DNA of 64,000 bases, taken from positions 310,001 through 374,000 of the forward strand of contig NZ_JABWRD020000002.1 of assembly GCF_014268785.2 (NCBI RefSeq), read 5' to 3'. Source of the DNA: Pseudomonas shirazensis. GTDB lineage: Bacteria; Pseudomonadota; Gammaproteobacteria; Pseudomonadales; Pseudomonadaceae. Positions 1-8,454 of this stretch are shown in pieces. A program made the translations under genes and the position numbers. The stretch's first letter is position 1. Every line of letters begins with the position of its first letter. The notes beneath the pieces are model-generated. The model made no database searches and had not been told where the DNA came from. It worked only from the letters and a program-made list of their open reading frames with translations.

Positions 1-565
1 TGCCCAGCACTTTCAGGAACGCTGCCAGCCAGGCGGGATGCGCCGGCCATGCTGGCGCGGTAACTAGATTGCCCTCGACGTGGGCCTGATCCACTGCGAT
101 GTCGATGAAGGTGCCTCCAGCCAGGCGCACTTCCGGCGCGCAGGCAGGGTAAGCGCTGCACTCGCGGCCATGCAGCACGCCTGCCGCTGCCAGCAACTGG
201 GCGCCATGGCACACCGCGGCAATCGGCTTGCGCGCCTCGTCGAAAGCCCGCACCAGCGCCAGCACCTGCTCGTTCAGGCGCAGGTATTCAGGTGCGCGGC
301 CGCCCGGGATCAGCAAGGCGTCGTAGCTTTCGGCGCGGGCCTGGACGAAGTCGAAGTTGAGGGCAAAGTTGTGCCCGGGCTTTTCGCTGTAGGTCTGCTC
401 GCCTTCGAAGTCGTGGATAGCGGTACGCACCGTCTGCCCCGCGATTTTCTCCGGGCACACCGCATGCACGGTGTGGCCGACCATGCTCAGCGCCTGGAAC
501 GGCACCATCGCTTCGTAGTCTTCGACATAGTCGCCCACCAGCATGAGAATCTTCTTGCCTGTCAT
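1..565 (-). CDS. DJ-1/PfpI family protein (3' end outside window)
   Basis: The minus-strand frame opens with ATG at 565, preceded by an AAGGAG ribosome site, and stays open to the left edge, so about 188 residues are visible and the C-terminus is missing. The N-terminus reads [19 protein letters not shown], followed later by [13 protein letters not shown] and the nucleophile elbow [14 protein letters not shown]. This is the class-I glutamine-amidotransferase-like fold with the catalytic Cys of the AVCHG motif. Family members are cysteine hydrolases, glyoxalases or protein/nucleic-acid deglycases, and the exact activity cannot be read from sequence. It lies downstream of the phospholipase-D-like gene on the same strand, about 80 bp away, so it may be read through from that unit. 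Confidence 0.85.
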   Translation of the reverse strand, partial: MTGKKILMLVGDYVEDYEAMVPFQALSMVGHTVHAVCPEKIAGQTVRTAIHDFEGEQTYSEKPGHNFALNFDFVQARAESYDALLIPGGRAPEYLRLNEQVLALVRAFDEARKPIAAVCHGAQLLAAAGVLHGRECSAYPACAPEVRLAGGTFIDIAVDQAHVEGNLVTAPAWPAHPAWLAAFLKVLG

Positions 566-644
566 CGCCACCGCTCCTTGCCTAGCCTGGGATCAATCTG
601 AGCACGATAGACCGCTTCGGCGCTTACCGATATGCGCGTTCATC

Positions 645-1802
645 TCAATTGCGCCGATCCAGCAGGTTGGCCACCAGCCGGTCCATCCAGCCCCAGATCC
701 GTTGCTTGACTCGCCGCCACAACGGTCGCGCGTTCCAGTGGGCCAGATCGACCTCCTCGCTGAGGGCAAAGTCACGTTTGAAGCTGGCGCTGACGGCTGC
801 GGTCAGGGCGGGGTCGAGCGCCTCGATGTTGGCCTCCAGGTTGAAGCGCAGGTTCCAGTGGTCGAAGTTGCACGAACCGACGCTGACCCAGTCATCGACC
901 ACGACCATCTTCAGGTGCAGGAAGCACGGCTGGTATTCGAAGATGCGTACGCCGGCGCGCAGCAGTCGCGGGTAGTAACGGTGCCCGGCGTAGCGCACCG
1001 AGGGGTGGTCGGTGCGCGGGCCGGTCAGCAGCAGGCGCACGTCGATGCCGCGCGAAGCAGCCCGGCGCAGAGAACGGCGCACGCTCCAGGTCGGCAAAAA
1101 ATACGGCGTCGCCAGCCAGATGCGCTGCTGCCCGCTGTTCAGGGCACGCACCAGCGAATGCAGAATGTCGCGGTGTTGTCGGGCATCGGCGTAAGCCACC
1201 CGACCCAGGCCCTGCCCTTGTACCGGCACTTTGGGCAGGCGTGGCAGACCGAAACCTGCTGGCGGGCGCCAGGCAGTGCGGCGGTCATTGGCATGCCATT
1301 GGCGATCGAACAACAGCTGCCAGTCGCTGACCACCGGCCCCTGGATCTGCACCATCACTTCATGCCATTCGCTGCGCTCGGCCTGCGGCTGCCAGAACTC
1401 ATCGGTGACCCCCGTGCCGCCGACTACCGCCCAGCGGCTGTCGACCAAGAGGATCTTGCGGTGATCGCGGTACAGATTGCGCACGCCGCGGCGCCAGTGC
1501 AGGCGGTTGTACCAGCTCAACTGCACACCGGCGCCAAGCAAGCGCTGGCGCAGCGCCGTGGTGAAGGCCAGCGAGCCGTAGTCATCAAACAGGCAACGCA
1601 CCTGCACGCCGCGCCGGGCGGCCTGCTCCAGCACTGTGACCACTGCCTCGGCGCACGTGCCGGCCTCGACCAGATACAGTTCCAGATCGACCTGGCGCTC
1701 GGCCTCGGCAATCAGTTGCAACATCCGCGGGAAGAACTCGGGGCCGTCGATCAGCAGCTCGAACTGATTACCGTCGCGCCAGGGAAAGACCGGCCCCGGC
1801 AT
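645..1802 (-). CDS. Phospholipase D-like / cardiolipin-synthase-like protein
   Basis: A 385-residue protein with two HKD catalytic motifs: HRKILLVD at residues 114-121 and HLKMVVVD at 296-303, each followed by a Gly/Ser-rich loop (VGGTGVTDEFW and VGSCNFDHWN). This is the arrangement of bacterial cardiolipin synthases of the ClsB type, which join phospholipid head groups at the inner face of the membrane. There is no N-terminal transmembrane hairpin, again like ClsB rather than ClsA. The start ATG lies 1 bp after the stop of the upstream yceI-like gene, so the two are probably co-transcribed. Cardiolipin synthesis is inferred; another phosphatidyltransferase or a phospholipase remains possible. 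Confidence 0.85.
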   Translation of the reverse strand: MPGPVFPWRDGNQFELLIDGPEFFPRMLQLIAEAERQVDLELYLVEAGTCAEAVVTVLEQAARRGVQVRCLFDDYGSLAFTTALRQRLLGAGVQLSWYNRLHWRRGVRNLYRDHRKILLVDSRWAVVGGTGVTDEFWQPQAERSEWHEVMVQIQGPVVSDWQLLFDRQWHANDRRTAWRPPAGFGLPRLPKVPVQGQGLGRVAYADARQHRDILHSLVRALNSGQQRIWLATPYFLPTWSVRRSLRRAASRGIDVRLLLTGPRTDHPSVRYAGHRYYPRLLRAGVRIFEYQPCFLHLKMVVVDDWVSVGSCNFDHWNLRFNLEANIEALDPALTAAVSASFKRDFALSEEVDLAHWNARPLWRRVKQRIWGWMDRLVANLLDRRN

Positions 1803-1803
1803 A

Positions 1804-2385
1804 TCAGCGGGCGTTGAAGATCAGCACCGCATTGACCGGTACCGAGGGGTTGATGGACTTCAGCTTGGCGAACTTGCGCAGGCTCTCGAGCCCGGGCAGC
1901 AGGCCATAGTCAGCAGCGCGCAGGATCAACGGTTCAAGGGTCACCACCTGAAAGCGCCGCTCGTCCAGGCGCGTGGCCATCAGCAATGCGTTGTAGCTAT
2001 GCGAGTGGCCGTGCAGGGTGACGGTCAGCGGCAGGCGCAGTTCGATCTGCGCGCCGTTGGCGAGGTTGTCGATCGGGCGCAGGTCGATCTGCGCCTTGAC
2101 CTTCGCTTCGGGGAACTGGTCGACCTCGAACAGGCCATCGCGCATGCGCTCGTCACGCAGCGGGATACCACTACTGACCGAATCCATCTCGATCCGCAGG
2201 CCGGCTGCGCCCTTGCGATCGACGCTGCCGTGCAGCACCAGAAAGCGATGCACTTCGGTGGTCTCGCCGTTTTTGCCGGTGACGAACGACAAGCGCGAAG
2301 ACTCACCGTCCAGGTGCCAATTGGCATGAGCGGGCAGGCACAACGCCAGGAACAGGGCGGGAAGCAGACGGGCAAGCATGGGCAT
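1804..2385 (-). CDS. YceI family periplasmic protein
   Basis: A 193-residue protein with a clear signal peptide (MPMLARLLPALFLALCLPAHA, predicted cleavage after AHA). The mature part has the YceI-type opening (NWHLDGESSRLSFVTGKNG) and alternating beta strands with many charged residues. YceI proteins form a small lipocalin-like barrel that binds polyisoprenoid or amphiphilic lipids in the periplasm. Coupling to the phospholipase-D-like gene 1 bp downstream suggests a shared role in envelope lipid handling, which is inference. It is transcribed divergently from olsB across the spacer 2386-2596. Confidence 0.85.
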   Translation of the reverse strand: MPMLARLLPALFLALCLPAHANWHLDGESSRLSFVTGKNGETTEVHRFLVLHGSVDRKGAAGLRIEMDSVSSGIPLRDERMRDGLFEVDQFPEAKVKAQIDLRPIDNLANGAQIELRLPLTVTLHGHSHSYNALLMATRLDERRFQVVTLEPLILRAADYGLLPGLESLRKFAKLKSINPSVPVNAVLIFNAR

Positions 2386-2480
2386 GGGGAATTCCGTGAA
2401 ACAAAGCCGTGAACATTACCCGCCCGCCTTCGGTGCAGCAAGCAGCAGTCTCGCAGCCCCTCAGGTACGGCCAGCGGTGG

Positions 2481-2498
2481 CTGTCACGCAAGCATCAC
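2481..2498 (+). promoter_or_regulatory. Candidate Pho box upstream of olsBA
   Basis: Two 7-base half-sites (CTGTCAC and GCATCAC) are separated by 4 bases. Against the PhoB consensus CTGTCAT-N4-CTGTCAT, 11 of 18 positions agree by eye. Ornithine-lipid synthesis is known to be phosphate-regulated in pseudomonads, so the position ahead of olsB makes sense. The second half-site is weak and no well-spaced -10 follows. A separate 12-bp palindrome (TCACC-GA-GGTGA) lies just downstream at 2506-2517. Confidence 0.35.
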
Positions 2499-2596
2499 CA
2501 AAGATTCACCGAGGTGACACCCCCCCTACCTAGGCTGACCTTGCACAACAAAGCCGACCGGCAGCCCCGCACATGGTTGGCCAATGGAGACTCGCA

Positions 2597-3352
2597 ATGA
2601 CCCGGATCGCTCGCTCAGGCGACACCAGCACTGAACGCCGTCTGCAAGCCGAGCGCCTGCTAGGCGCTGCGGCCCTGCAAGAAGCCCAGGCCCTGCGTTT
2701 CAAGGTGTTCAGCGGTGAACTCATGGCCAAGCTCAAGGGCGCCGAACAGGGCCTGGACATGGACGATTTCGATATCCACTGCCGCCATATCGGCGTGCGT
2801 GACCTGAGTACTGGCCGCCTGGTTGCCACCACCCGCTTGCTCGACCACCAGGCCGCGAGCAGCCTCGGGCGTTTCTACAGCGAAGAAGAGTTCAGCCTGC
2901 ACGGCCTGCTGCAATTGCAGGGGCCGATCCTTGAACTGGGCCGCACCTGCGTCGACCCGGCCTATCGCAACGGCGGCACCATCGCCGTGCTCTGGGGCGA
3001 GTTGGCCGAGGTGCTCAACGAAGGCAGCTACAGCTACCTGATGGGCTGCGCGAGCATCCCCATGCAGGATGGCGGCGTGCAGGCCCACGCGATCATGCAA
3101 CGCCTGCGTGAACGCTACCTGTGCACCGAAAACCTGCGCGCCGAGCCGAAAAAACCGCTGCCGACTCTGGCCCTGCCGAACAACGTGATTGCCGAAATGC
3201 CCCCGCTGCTCAAGGCCTACATGCGCCTGGGCGCGAAGATCTGCGGCGAACCGTGCTGGGACGAGGACTTTCAGGTCGCCGACGTGTTCATCCTGCTCAA
3301 ACGCGACGACCTATGCCCGCGCTACGCCCGCCACTTCAAGGCAGCGGTGTGA
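2597..3352 (+). CDS. olsB: L-ornithine N(alpha)-acyltransferase OlsB (GNAT fold)
   Basis: A 251-residue acyl-ACP-dependent N-acyltransferase of the autoinducer-synthase/hemolysin-like family. Recognisable segments are [15 protein letters not shown] near the N-terminus, [11 protein letters not shown], and the core [18 protein letters not shown] with [13 protein letters not shown]. OlsB forms lyso-ornithine lipid, the first step in making phosphorus-free ornithine lipids. The start at 2597 was chosen because GGAGA sits 7 bases upstream; a longer frame opens at 2573. The stop overlaps the next start by one base (TGATG), giving translational coupling to olsA. Confidence 0.85.
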   Translation: MTRIARSGDTSTERRLQAERLLGAAALQEAQALRFKVFSGELMAKLKGAEQGLDMDDFDIHCRHIGVRDLSTGRLVATTRLLDHQAASSLGRFYSEEEFSLHGLLQLQGPILELGRTCVDPAYRNGGTIAVLWGELAEVLNEGSYSYLMGCASIPMQDGGVQAHAIMQRLRERYLCTENLRAEPKKPLPTLALPNNVIAEMPPLLKAYMRLGAKICGEPCWDEDFQVADVFILLKRDDLCPRYARHFKAAV

Positions 3353-4140
3353 TGCTGAGGCTGCGGGTCGCCGCCCGCCTGGCACGTTTGCTGTGGGTGC
3401 TGCTGATCGGCATGGCCATGGCCAGCGTTACTGCGCTTGGCCAGCGTCTGCGTGTGCCGGTGTCGCTGGCTCTGCGCCAGCGCTGGAGCCGCTGGTACAT
3501 GCAGCGCCTGGTCGGCGCGCTGCCATTTCAGGTCGAGGTGCTCGGCGAGCTGCCCCAGCGGCCGATGCTGTGGGTCGGCAATCACGTGTCATGGACCGAC
3601 ATTCCGCTGCTCGGCATGCTCACCCCGTTATCGTTTCTGTCCAAGGCCGAAGTCCGTCACTGGCCGCTGGCCGGCTGGCTTGCCGAGCAGGCCGGGACGC
3701 TGTTCATCCGCCGCGGTGGCAGTGACGCCCAAGGCCTGCGCGAGCAGATCAGCCAGCAATTGGGCGATGCCCTGCCGCTGTTGATCTTCCCGGAAGGCAC
3801 CACTACCGATGGCCGCAGCCTGCGCACCTTCCACGGCCGCCTGCTGGCCGGCGCCATCGATGGCGCTACCCCACTGCAACCGGTGGCGATTCAGTACTGG
3901 CGCAGTGGTGAGGTTGATCCAATTGCACCTTTCGTTGGCGATGACGACCTGGTTTCGCACCTGCTGCGCTTGTTTGCCCAACCGCGTGGGCAGGTACGCA
4001 TTCAGTTGCTGGCACCGATCAGCAGCGTCGGCAAGGAGCGCGCTCAGCTGGCGTTTCAGGCACAACAAGCCATTCATGGCGCCCTGTTCGGCCACGAGCA
4101 AGTCGAGTTGGCCCGGCGCCGGCTAGCGCGAGCGGCTTGA
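3352..4140 (+). CDS. olsA: Lyso-ornithine lipid O-acyltransferase OlsA
   Basis: A 262-residue PlsC-family acyltransferase. After a hydrophobic N-terminal segment (LARLLWVLLIGMAMASVTAL) it carries the catalytic NHVSWTD (HX4D; H78 and D83) and the FPEGTTTDG acyl-acceptor motif (146-154). It would acylate lyso-ornithine lipid from OlsB; plain 1-acylglycerol-3-phosphate acylation is the alternative. The start is taken at the ATG overlapping the olsB stop; the longer upstream frame merely runs through olsB. The stop abuts the stop of the convergent ACP-phosphodiesterase gene with no gap and no terminator between them. Confidence 0.87.
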   Translation: MLRLRVAARLARLLWVLLIGMAMASVTALGQRLRVPVSLALRQRWSRWYMQRLVGALPFQVEVLGELPQRPMLWVGNHVSWTDIPLLGMLTPLSFLSKAEVRHWPLAGWLAEQAGTLFIRRGGSDAQGLREQISQQLGDALPLLIFPEGTTTDGRSLRTFHGRLLAGAIDGATPLQPVAIQYWRSGEVDPIAPFVGDDDLVSHLLRLFAQPRGQVRIQLLAPISSVGKERAQLAFQAQQAIHGALFGHEQVELARRRLARAA

Positions 4141-4719
4141 TCAGCAGGGCCAGCGGGCGCTGGCGAACGCCTGCAGCTGTGGATAAAACTCTCTGAAGTC
4201 TTCCAGCAACGGCTGGTACAGCACCTCCAGTTCGGGCATTACTCCCGCCAAGCCTTCGGGGCGCGACAGGCGCCGGCCTATCCCACGGAACACGTACTCC
4301 AGCGTGGCAAAATCGCCGTACGCGGCCAGCCAGTCGTCCGCGGCCATCATCGGGGCGATATGCGCAAGCCGGCCTGGCAGCTCGGGCTCGGCGAGCAGGA
4401 CCTGGTAAAAGCGCTGGGTAAACTCAGTCAGCGGCTGGACGGCGTAGTCGTGCCAGTGGTGCGCCAGGCAGTGGTCGAAGAACACATCGAGCACGATTCC
4501 GGCGTAGCGCCGCCGCTCCCGCGGGAAACGCGCCAGTGCGGCTAGCACTATGGGGTGGCTGTCGGTGTAGCTGTCGATCGAACGGTGTAGCTGGATGGCG
4601 GCTTCCAGGGTGGGTGGGAAGCGGCCGTGCAGGGTGCCTTTGACGAAATCGCCGTATAGGCTGCCGAGTAGTTGTTGCGGCTGTTGGCCGCCTAGGTGCA
4701 GGTGGGCTAGGTAGTTCAT
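4141..4719 (-). CDS. acpH: ACP phosphodiesterase-like protein (AcpH family)
   Basis: A 192-residue protein opening with the family signature MNYLAHLHLGG and carrying GSLYGDFVKG, HRSIDSYTDSHP and VLDVFFDHCLAHHW, the His/Asp-rich metal-binding motifs of the AcpH/HD-like family. AcpH removes 4'-phosphopantetheine from holo-ACP, and in Pseudomonas acts in prosthetic-group turnover. The start at 4719 matches the family N-terminus; a longer frame back to 4908 would pass through the promoter region of the ArsR gene and is not credible. It converges on olsA. Confidence 0.85.
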   Translation of the reverse strand: MNYLAHLHLGGQQPQQLLGSLYGDFVKGTLHGRFPPTLEAAIQLHRSIDSYTDSHPIVLAALARFPRERRRYAGIVLDVFFDHCLAHHWHDYAVQPLTEFTQRFYQVLLAEPELPGRLAHIAPMMAADDWLAAYGDFATLEYVFRGIGRRLSRPEGLAGVMPELEVLYQPLLEDFREFYPQLQAFASARWPC

Positions 4720-4816
4720 GGGGACAGTATAGGGTTTCTGCGGGTTGGTCGGCTTGGGATGATGGATAGCTGGCTGCGGGCTTATCTGGTTTTTGTGGTG
4801 GTTTTGCTGGCCCCCA

Positions 4817-4920
4817 ATATCGTTATAACCCGATATAGCGATTCGACCCGAGCTAAGACCAACATCATATTTGTATATCGCGAAATACCGATTTATATTT
4901 CGCCCCATCGCGATATAGCG
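4817..4920. promoter_or_regulatory. Repeat-rich operator region ahead of the ArsR–MFS–xenB unit
   Basis: An AT-rich island in GC-rich DNA. It holds ATATCG (4817-4822), the palindrome GTTATAAC (4822-4829), and CGATATAGCG twice as a direct repeat (4831-4840 and 4911-4920). TATATCGCGA (4874-4883) and TCGCGATATA (4908-4917) form a perfect 10-base inverted repeat. The shared core is CGATATA or its complement. Several copies just upstream of an ArsR-type repressor gene point to its own operators. Binding is inferred. Confidence 0.6.
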
Positions 4921-4940
4921 CCCTACCCAAGAGCCTCCCC

Positions 4941-5243
4941 ATGCCCCTGGACCTCGACGAAACCATCAAAGCCCTGTCCCACCCAGTCCGCCGCGAAATC
5001 CTCGGCTGGCTCAAAGACCCGGCCAGCCAGTTCCCCGATCAACAGCACAGCATCGAGCACGGTGTCTGCGCCGGCCAGATCGACCAACGCTGCGGCCTCT
5101 CGCAATCCACCGTGTCGGCCCACCTGGCCACCCTGCAACGCGCAGGCCTGATCAGCAGCCAGAAAATCGGCCAGTGGCATTTTTTCAAACGCAACGAGGA
5201 CGCGATCCAGGCGTTTCTCAAGCAACTGAGCGAAACGCTCTGA
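4941..5243 (+). CDS. ArsR-family winged-helix transcriptional regulator
   Basis: A 100-residue winged-helix repressor-type protein. It begins LDETIKALSHPVRREILGWL, has the recognition helix region CGLSQSTVSAHLATLQRAGL, and a wing ending GQWHFFKRNE. The metal-binding ELCVC motif of ArsR/SmtB is absent, so it may sense an organic or redox signal; two Cys residues (C55 and C37 by my count) could act as thiol sensors. It lies 13 bp upstream of the MFS gene in the same direction, with repeated CGATATA motifs in its promoter. Autoregulation and control of the exporter and xenB are the simplest reading. Confidence 0.85.
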   Translation: MPLDLDETIKALSHPVRREILGWLKDPASQFPDQQHSIEHGVCAGQIDQRCGLSQSTVSAHLATLQRAGLISSQKIGQWHFFKRNEDAIQAFLKQLSETL

Positions 5244-5256
5244 CGAGGATTCAGCA

Positions 5257-6426
5257 ATGCCCCTTCCACTCTTGATGCTGGCGCTGAGCGCTTTCGCCAT
5301 CGGCACCACCGAATTCGTCATCATGGGCCTGCTGCCCGAAGTGGCGAGCGACCTTGGCGTGTCCATCCCCGGTGCCGGCTGGCTGGTTACCGGCTATGCC
5401 CTGGGCGTCGCCATCGGCGCACCGTTCATGGCCCTGGCCACCGCCCGCCTGCCACGCAAAGCCGCGCTGGTCACGCTGATGGGCGTGTTCATCGTCGGCA
5501 ACCTGTTGTGCGCCGTCGCCGCTGACTACAACCTGTTGATGTTCGCCCGTGTAGTCACCGCGCTGTGCCATGGGGCCTTCTTCGGCATCGGTTCAGTGGT
5601 CGCCGCCAGCCTGGTACCGGCCAATCGCCGCGCCTCCGCCGTAGCCCTGATGTTCACCGGCCTGACCCTGGCCAACGTGCTCGGCGTGCCGCTGGGGACC
5701 GCGCTGGGCCAGGTCGCCGGCTGGCGTTCGACCTTCTGGGCAGTGACCGTGATCGGTGTGATCGCGCTGATCGGCCTGATCCGCTACCTGCCGCTGCAAC
5801 GTGACGAAGAGGCGGTCGACATGCGCGCTGAACTGGCCGCGCTGAAAGGGGCCGGTATCTGGTTGTCGCTGAGCATGACTGTGCTGTTCTCGGCTTCGAT
5901 GTTCGCTTTGTTCACTTATGTCGCGCCGCTGTTGGGTGATGTCACCGGGGTTTCGCCCAGCGGCGTGACCTGGACCTTGCTGCTGATCGGCCTTGGCCTG
6001 ACTCTGGGCAACATCATCGGCGGCAAGCTCGCCGACCGCCGTCTGGGCGCAACTCTGATTGGCGTGTTTGTGGCCATGGCGGTGATCTCGACGGTGTTCA
6101 GCTGGACCAGCAGCGCCGTGATCCCCGCTGAAATCACCCTGTTCCTGTGGGCCACAGCTGCCTTTGCCGCCGTGCCGGCACTACAGGTCAACGTGGTCAC
6201 CTACGGCAAGGCTGCACCGAACCTGGTATCGACCTTGAACATCGGCGCCTTCAACCTGGGCAACGCCCTCGGCGCCTGGGTCGGCGGTAGCGTGATCGCT
6301 CACGGCCTGGGCCTGACCCGCGTACCGCTGGCCGCCGCAGCCCTGGCGCTGTTGGCCCTGATCGTCACCCTCATCACTTTCAACCAGCGCGGCAACGATG
6401 CCGAGCTGGCCACCGCTGGCAACTGA
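5257..6426 (+). CDS. MFS efflux transporter (DHA1 / AraJ–YdhP type)
   Basis: A 389-residue, roughly 12-transmembrane major-facilitator protein. The N-terminus shows ALSAFAIGTTEFVIMGLLPE, typical of the DHA1 subfamily exporters often called arabinose efflux permeases. Later come RVVTALCHGAFFGIGSVVA and FTGLTLANVLGVPLGT, the family motif C. Such proteins export sugars or small drugs by proton antiport in the inner membrane. It is sandwiched 13 bp after the ArsR gene and 20 bp before xenB, suggesting export of an electrophile or its reduced product. The substrate is unknown. Confidence 0.87.
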   Translation: MPLPLLMLALSAFAIGTTEFVIMGLLPEVASDLGVSIPGAGWLVTGYALGVAIGAPFMALATARLPRKAALVTLMGVFIVGNLLCAVAADYNLLMFARVVTALCHGAFFGIGSVVAASLVPANRRASAVALMFTGLTLANVLGVPLGTALGQVAGWRSTFWAVTVIGVIALIGLIRYLPLQRDEEAVDMRAELAALKGAGIWLSLSMTVLFSASMFALFTYVAPLLGDVTGVSPSGVTWTLLLIGLGLTLGNIIGGKLADRRLGATLIGVFVAMAVISTVFSWTSSAVIPAEITLFLWATAAFAAVPALQVNVVTYGKAAPNLVSTLNIGAFNLGNALGAWVGGSVIAHGLGLTRVPLAAAALALLALIVTLITFNQRGNDAELATAGN

Positions 6427-6446
6427 ACCTTTGCGAGGCTGAACCG

Positions 6447-7496
6447 ATGACTACGCTATTCGATCCACTGCTGCTGGGTGACCTGCAGTTGCCCAACCGC
6501 ATCATCATGGCGCCGCTGACCCGCTGCCGCGCCGACGAAGGCCGCGTGCCCAATGCGCTGATGACCGAGTACTACGTGCAGCGCGCCAGCGCCGGGCTGA
6601 TTCTCAGTGAAGCGACTTCGGTGACGCCAATGGGCGTTGGCTACCCGGACACCCCCGGTATCTGGTCCAACGACCAGGTGCGCGGCTGGCACAGCCTGAC
6701 CAAGGCAGTGCATGCTGCCGGCGGGCGGATCTTCCTGCAGCTGTGGCACGTCGGGCGCATCTCCCACCCCAGCTACCTCAACGGTGAGCTGCCGGTTGCA
6801 CCCAGCGCGATCCAGCCCAAGGGCCATGTCAGCCTGGTGCGTCCGCTGGCCGACTACCCAACCCCGCGGGCACTGGAAAGCGAAGAGATCGCTGACATTG
6901 TCGAGGCCTATCGGATCGGTGCCGAAAACGCCAAGGCGGCGGGCTTTGATGGCGTCGAGATTCATGGCGCCAACGGCTACCTGCTCGATCAGTTTCTGCA
7001 AAGCAGCACCAACCAGCGCAACGACAACTACGGCGGTTCACTGGAGAACCGTGCCCGGCTGTTGTTGGAAGTGACCGATGCGGTGATCGAAGTGTGGGGC
7101 GCCCAGCGCGTCGGCATGCACCTGGCGCCACGCGCCGATGCTCATGACATGGGCGATGCTGACCGCGCCGAGACCTTCACCTACGTCGCCCGCGAACTGG
7201 GCAAACGCGGTATCGCGTTTATCTGCTCGCGGGAAAAACTCGCCGACGACAGCCTCGGCGCGCAGATCAAGCAAGCATTCGGTGGGCCGTACATCGTCAA
7301 CGAACGCTTCGACAAGGCCAGCGCCAACGCCGCCCTTGCCAGCGGCCTGGCCGATGCTGTGGCGTTTGGCGTGCCGTTCATTGCCAACCCGGACCTGCCA
7401 GCACGTTTGGCCGCCGATGCGCCGTTGAACGAGGCGCGGCCGGAGAGGTTCTATGGCGGTGGCGCCGTGGGCTATATCGACTATCCACGGCTGTAA
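6447..7496 (+). CDS. xenB: Xenobiotic reductase XenB (Old Yellow Enzyme family)
   Basis: A 349-residue FMN-dependent ene-reductase, the length of characterised XenB. It has the N-terminal FMN segment LPNRIIMAPLTRCRADEGRVP, the active-site HGANGYLLDQF (H173, N176) and NYGGSLENRARLLLEV. XenB reduces nitroaromatics, nitrate esters and activated alkenes such as N-ethylmaleimide with NADPH in the cytoplasm. It is the third gene of the ArsR–MFS–xenB unit, and a GC hairpin at 7505-7529 follows. Recognition is strong, from close agreement with remembered P. putida XenB. Confidence 0.92.
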   Translation: MTTLFDPLLLGDLQLPNRIIMAPLTRCRADEGRVPNALMTEYYVQRASAGLILSEATSVTPMGVGYPDTPGIWSNDQVRGWHSLTKAVHAAGGRIFLQLWHVGRISHPSYLNGELPVAPSAIQPKGHVSLVRPLADYPTPRALESEEIADIVEAYRIGAENAKAAGFDGVEIHGANGYLLDQFLQSSTNQRNDNYGGSLENRARLLLEVTDAVIEVWGAQRVGMHLAPRADAHDMGDADRAETFTYVARELGKRGIAFICSREKLADDSLGAQIKQAFGGPYIVNERFDKASANAALASGLADAVAFGVPFIANPDLPARLAADAPLNEARPERFYGGGAVGYIDYPRL

Positions 7497-7504
7497 GCAG
7501 ATGA

Positions 7505-7529
7505 ATGGGGCGGCCTTGCGCGGCCCCAT
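7505..7529. terminator. Hairpin between convergent xenB and coiled-coil gene
   Basis: The arms ATGGGGC and GCCCCAT pair around a G-G mismatch and an inner GC/GC step. There is no T-tract, so it may act as a bidirectional stop or mRNA-stabilising structure. It resembles the other GGGGCC...GGCCCC hairpins in this window. Confidence 0.5.
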
Positions 7530-7540
7530 CAGCATTACCA

Positions 7541-8368
7541 CTATGGCCGGGCGTTGATCTGCTGTTGCAGGTTCTGCACCTGGTTCTGCAGGGTGTTCAG
7601 GCTGCGCGTGGTCTGCCCCCTGAAAGCGTCGAATTCCTGCACCGAGGCGCCGCTGCTGGCCGCTGCTGCGGGGCGATTGTCGATCTGGCTCTTCAGCACC
7701 AGCACATCCTGCTCCAGACTGTTGATCGCCGCGCTCGGGTTGCCCTGCTTCTTCAGCGCGGCAATCTCGCTGTTCAGGCTCTTGAGCTCGTTGTCGAGCT
7801 TGCCGCCATCCAGCTGGCCCGCCTTCAGCGCCGCCAACTCGGCATTCACCGCCTTCAACTGCGCCTGCAATTGGGCCTGCAATTCAGTTACAGCTTTTTG
7901 CTGCTCGCGGGTATCGGCCAGTACCTGTTCCAGGCGCTTGCCAAGGTCGCCGGCCTGACCGGCCACGCCCTGCTGCTGCTTGCCCTGCTCGGCAAGGCTG
8001 GCCTGCAACTGGCGAATCTGCAGTTTCAAGGCTTCGCTGCCGGTGCTGACGCTGGCATCGCTGGCTTCGACCTTGCCGCTGATCGCTTGCAGCCGGCCGG
8101 CGGCTTCCTCGCTGATGCGGGCAAAGCTCTCCTGGGTCGCGACCAGTTGCTGCTCCATCAGCGAAATCTGCTGGAAGCTCCACCAGCCGAGCCCGGCCAG
8201 GGCGATGAACGAGGCAACCAGCAAAGCCCAGAGCGGCGCGGTGTTGGTCGGCCGTGCGGCTTTCTGGCGGCTGCGCGCCACGTGCTCGGGGAGCAGTTCA
8301 TCGTCATCTCGGGTGCCGGCACGCAATGTTGGCACGTCGTCGAAGTCGTCGCGAAGGTCGTTACGCAT
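7541..8368 (-). CDS. Single-pass membrane protein with long coiled coil, function unknown
   Basis: A 275-residue protein with an acidic/polar N-terminal tail, one transmembrane segment (LWALLVASFIALAGLGWW, about residues 44-61) and then around 150 residues of Gln/Ala/Leu-rich heptads predicted to be coiled coil. The C-terminus is low-complexity with an Asn/Gln-rich end. The architecture suggests a periplasmic coiled-coil rod anchored in the inner membrane. Pseudomonas homologues are often loosely labelled ATPase, but no Walker motif is present. The start at 8368 (MRNDLRDDF) is preferred over one four codons upstream, without strong evidence. Function is not recognisable. Confidence 0.75.
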   Translation of the reverse strand: MRNDLRDDFDDVPTLRAGTRDDDELLPEHVARSRQKAARPTNTAPLWALLVASFIALAGLGWWSFQQISLMEQQLVATQESFARISEEAAGRLQAISGKVEASDASVSTGSEALKLQIRQLQASLAEQGKQQQGVAGQAGDLGKRLEQVLADTREQQKAVTELQAQLQAQLKAVNAELAALKAGQLDGGKLDNELKSLNSEIAALKKQGNPSAAINSLEQDVLVLKSQIDNRPAAAASSGASVQEFDAFRGQTTRSLNTLQNQVQNLQQQINARP

Positions 8369-8454
8369 GGGGGCTTTCAACCACAGTCATAGCAAAGAGA
8401 CACAGTATAAACCGCCAGCGCGTTACGTTGATGACCATCATCAAGGCGCGCGCT

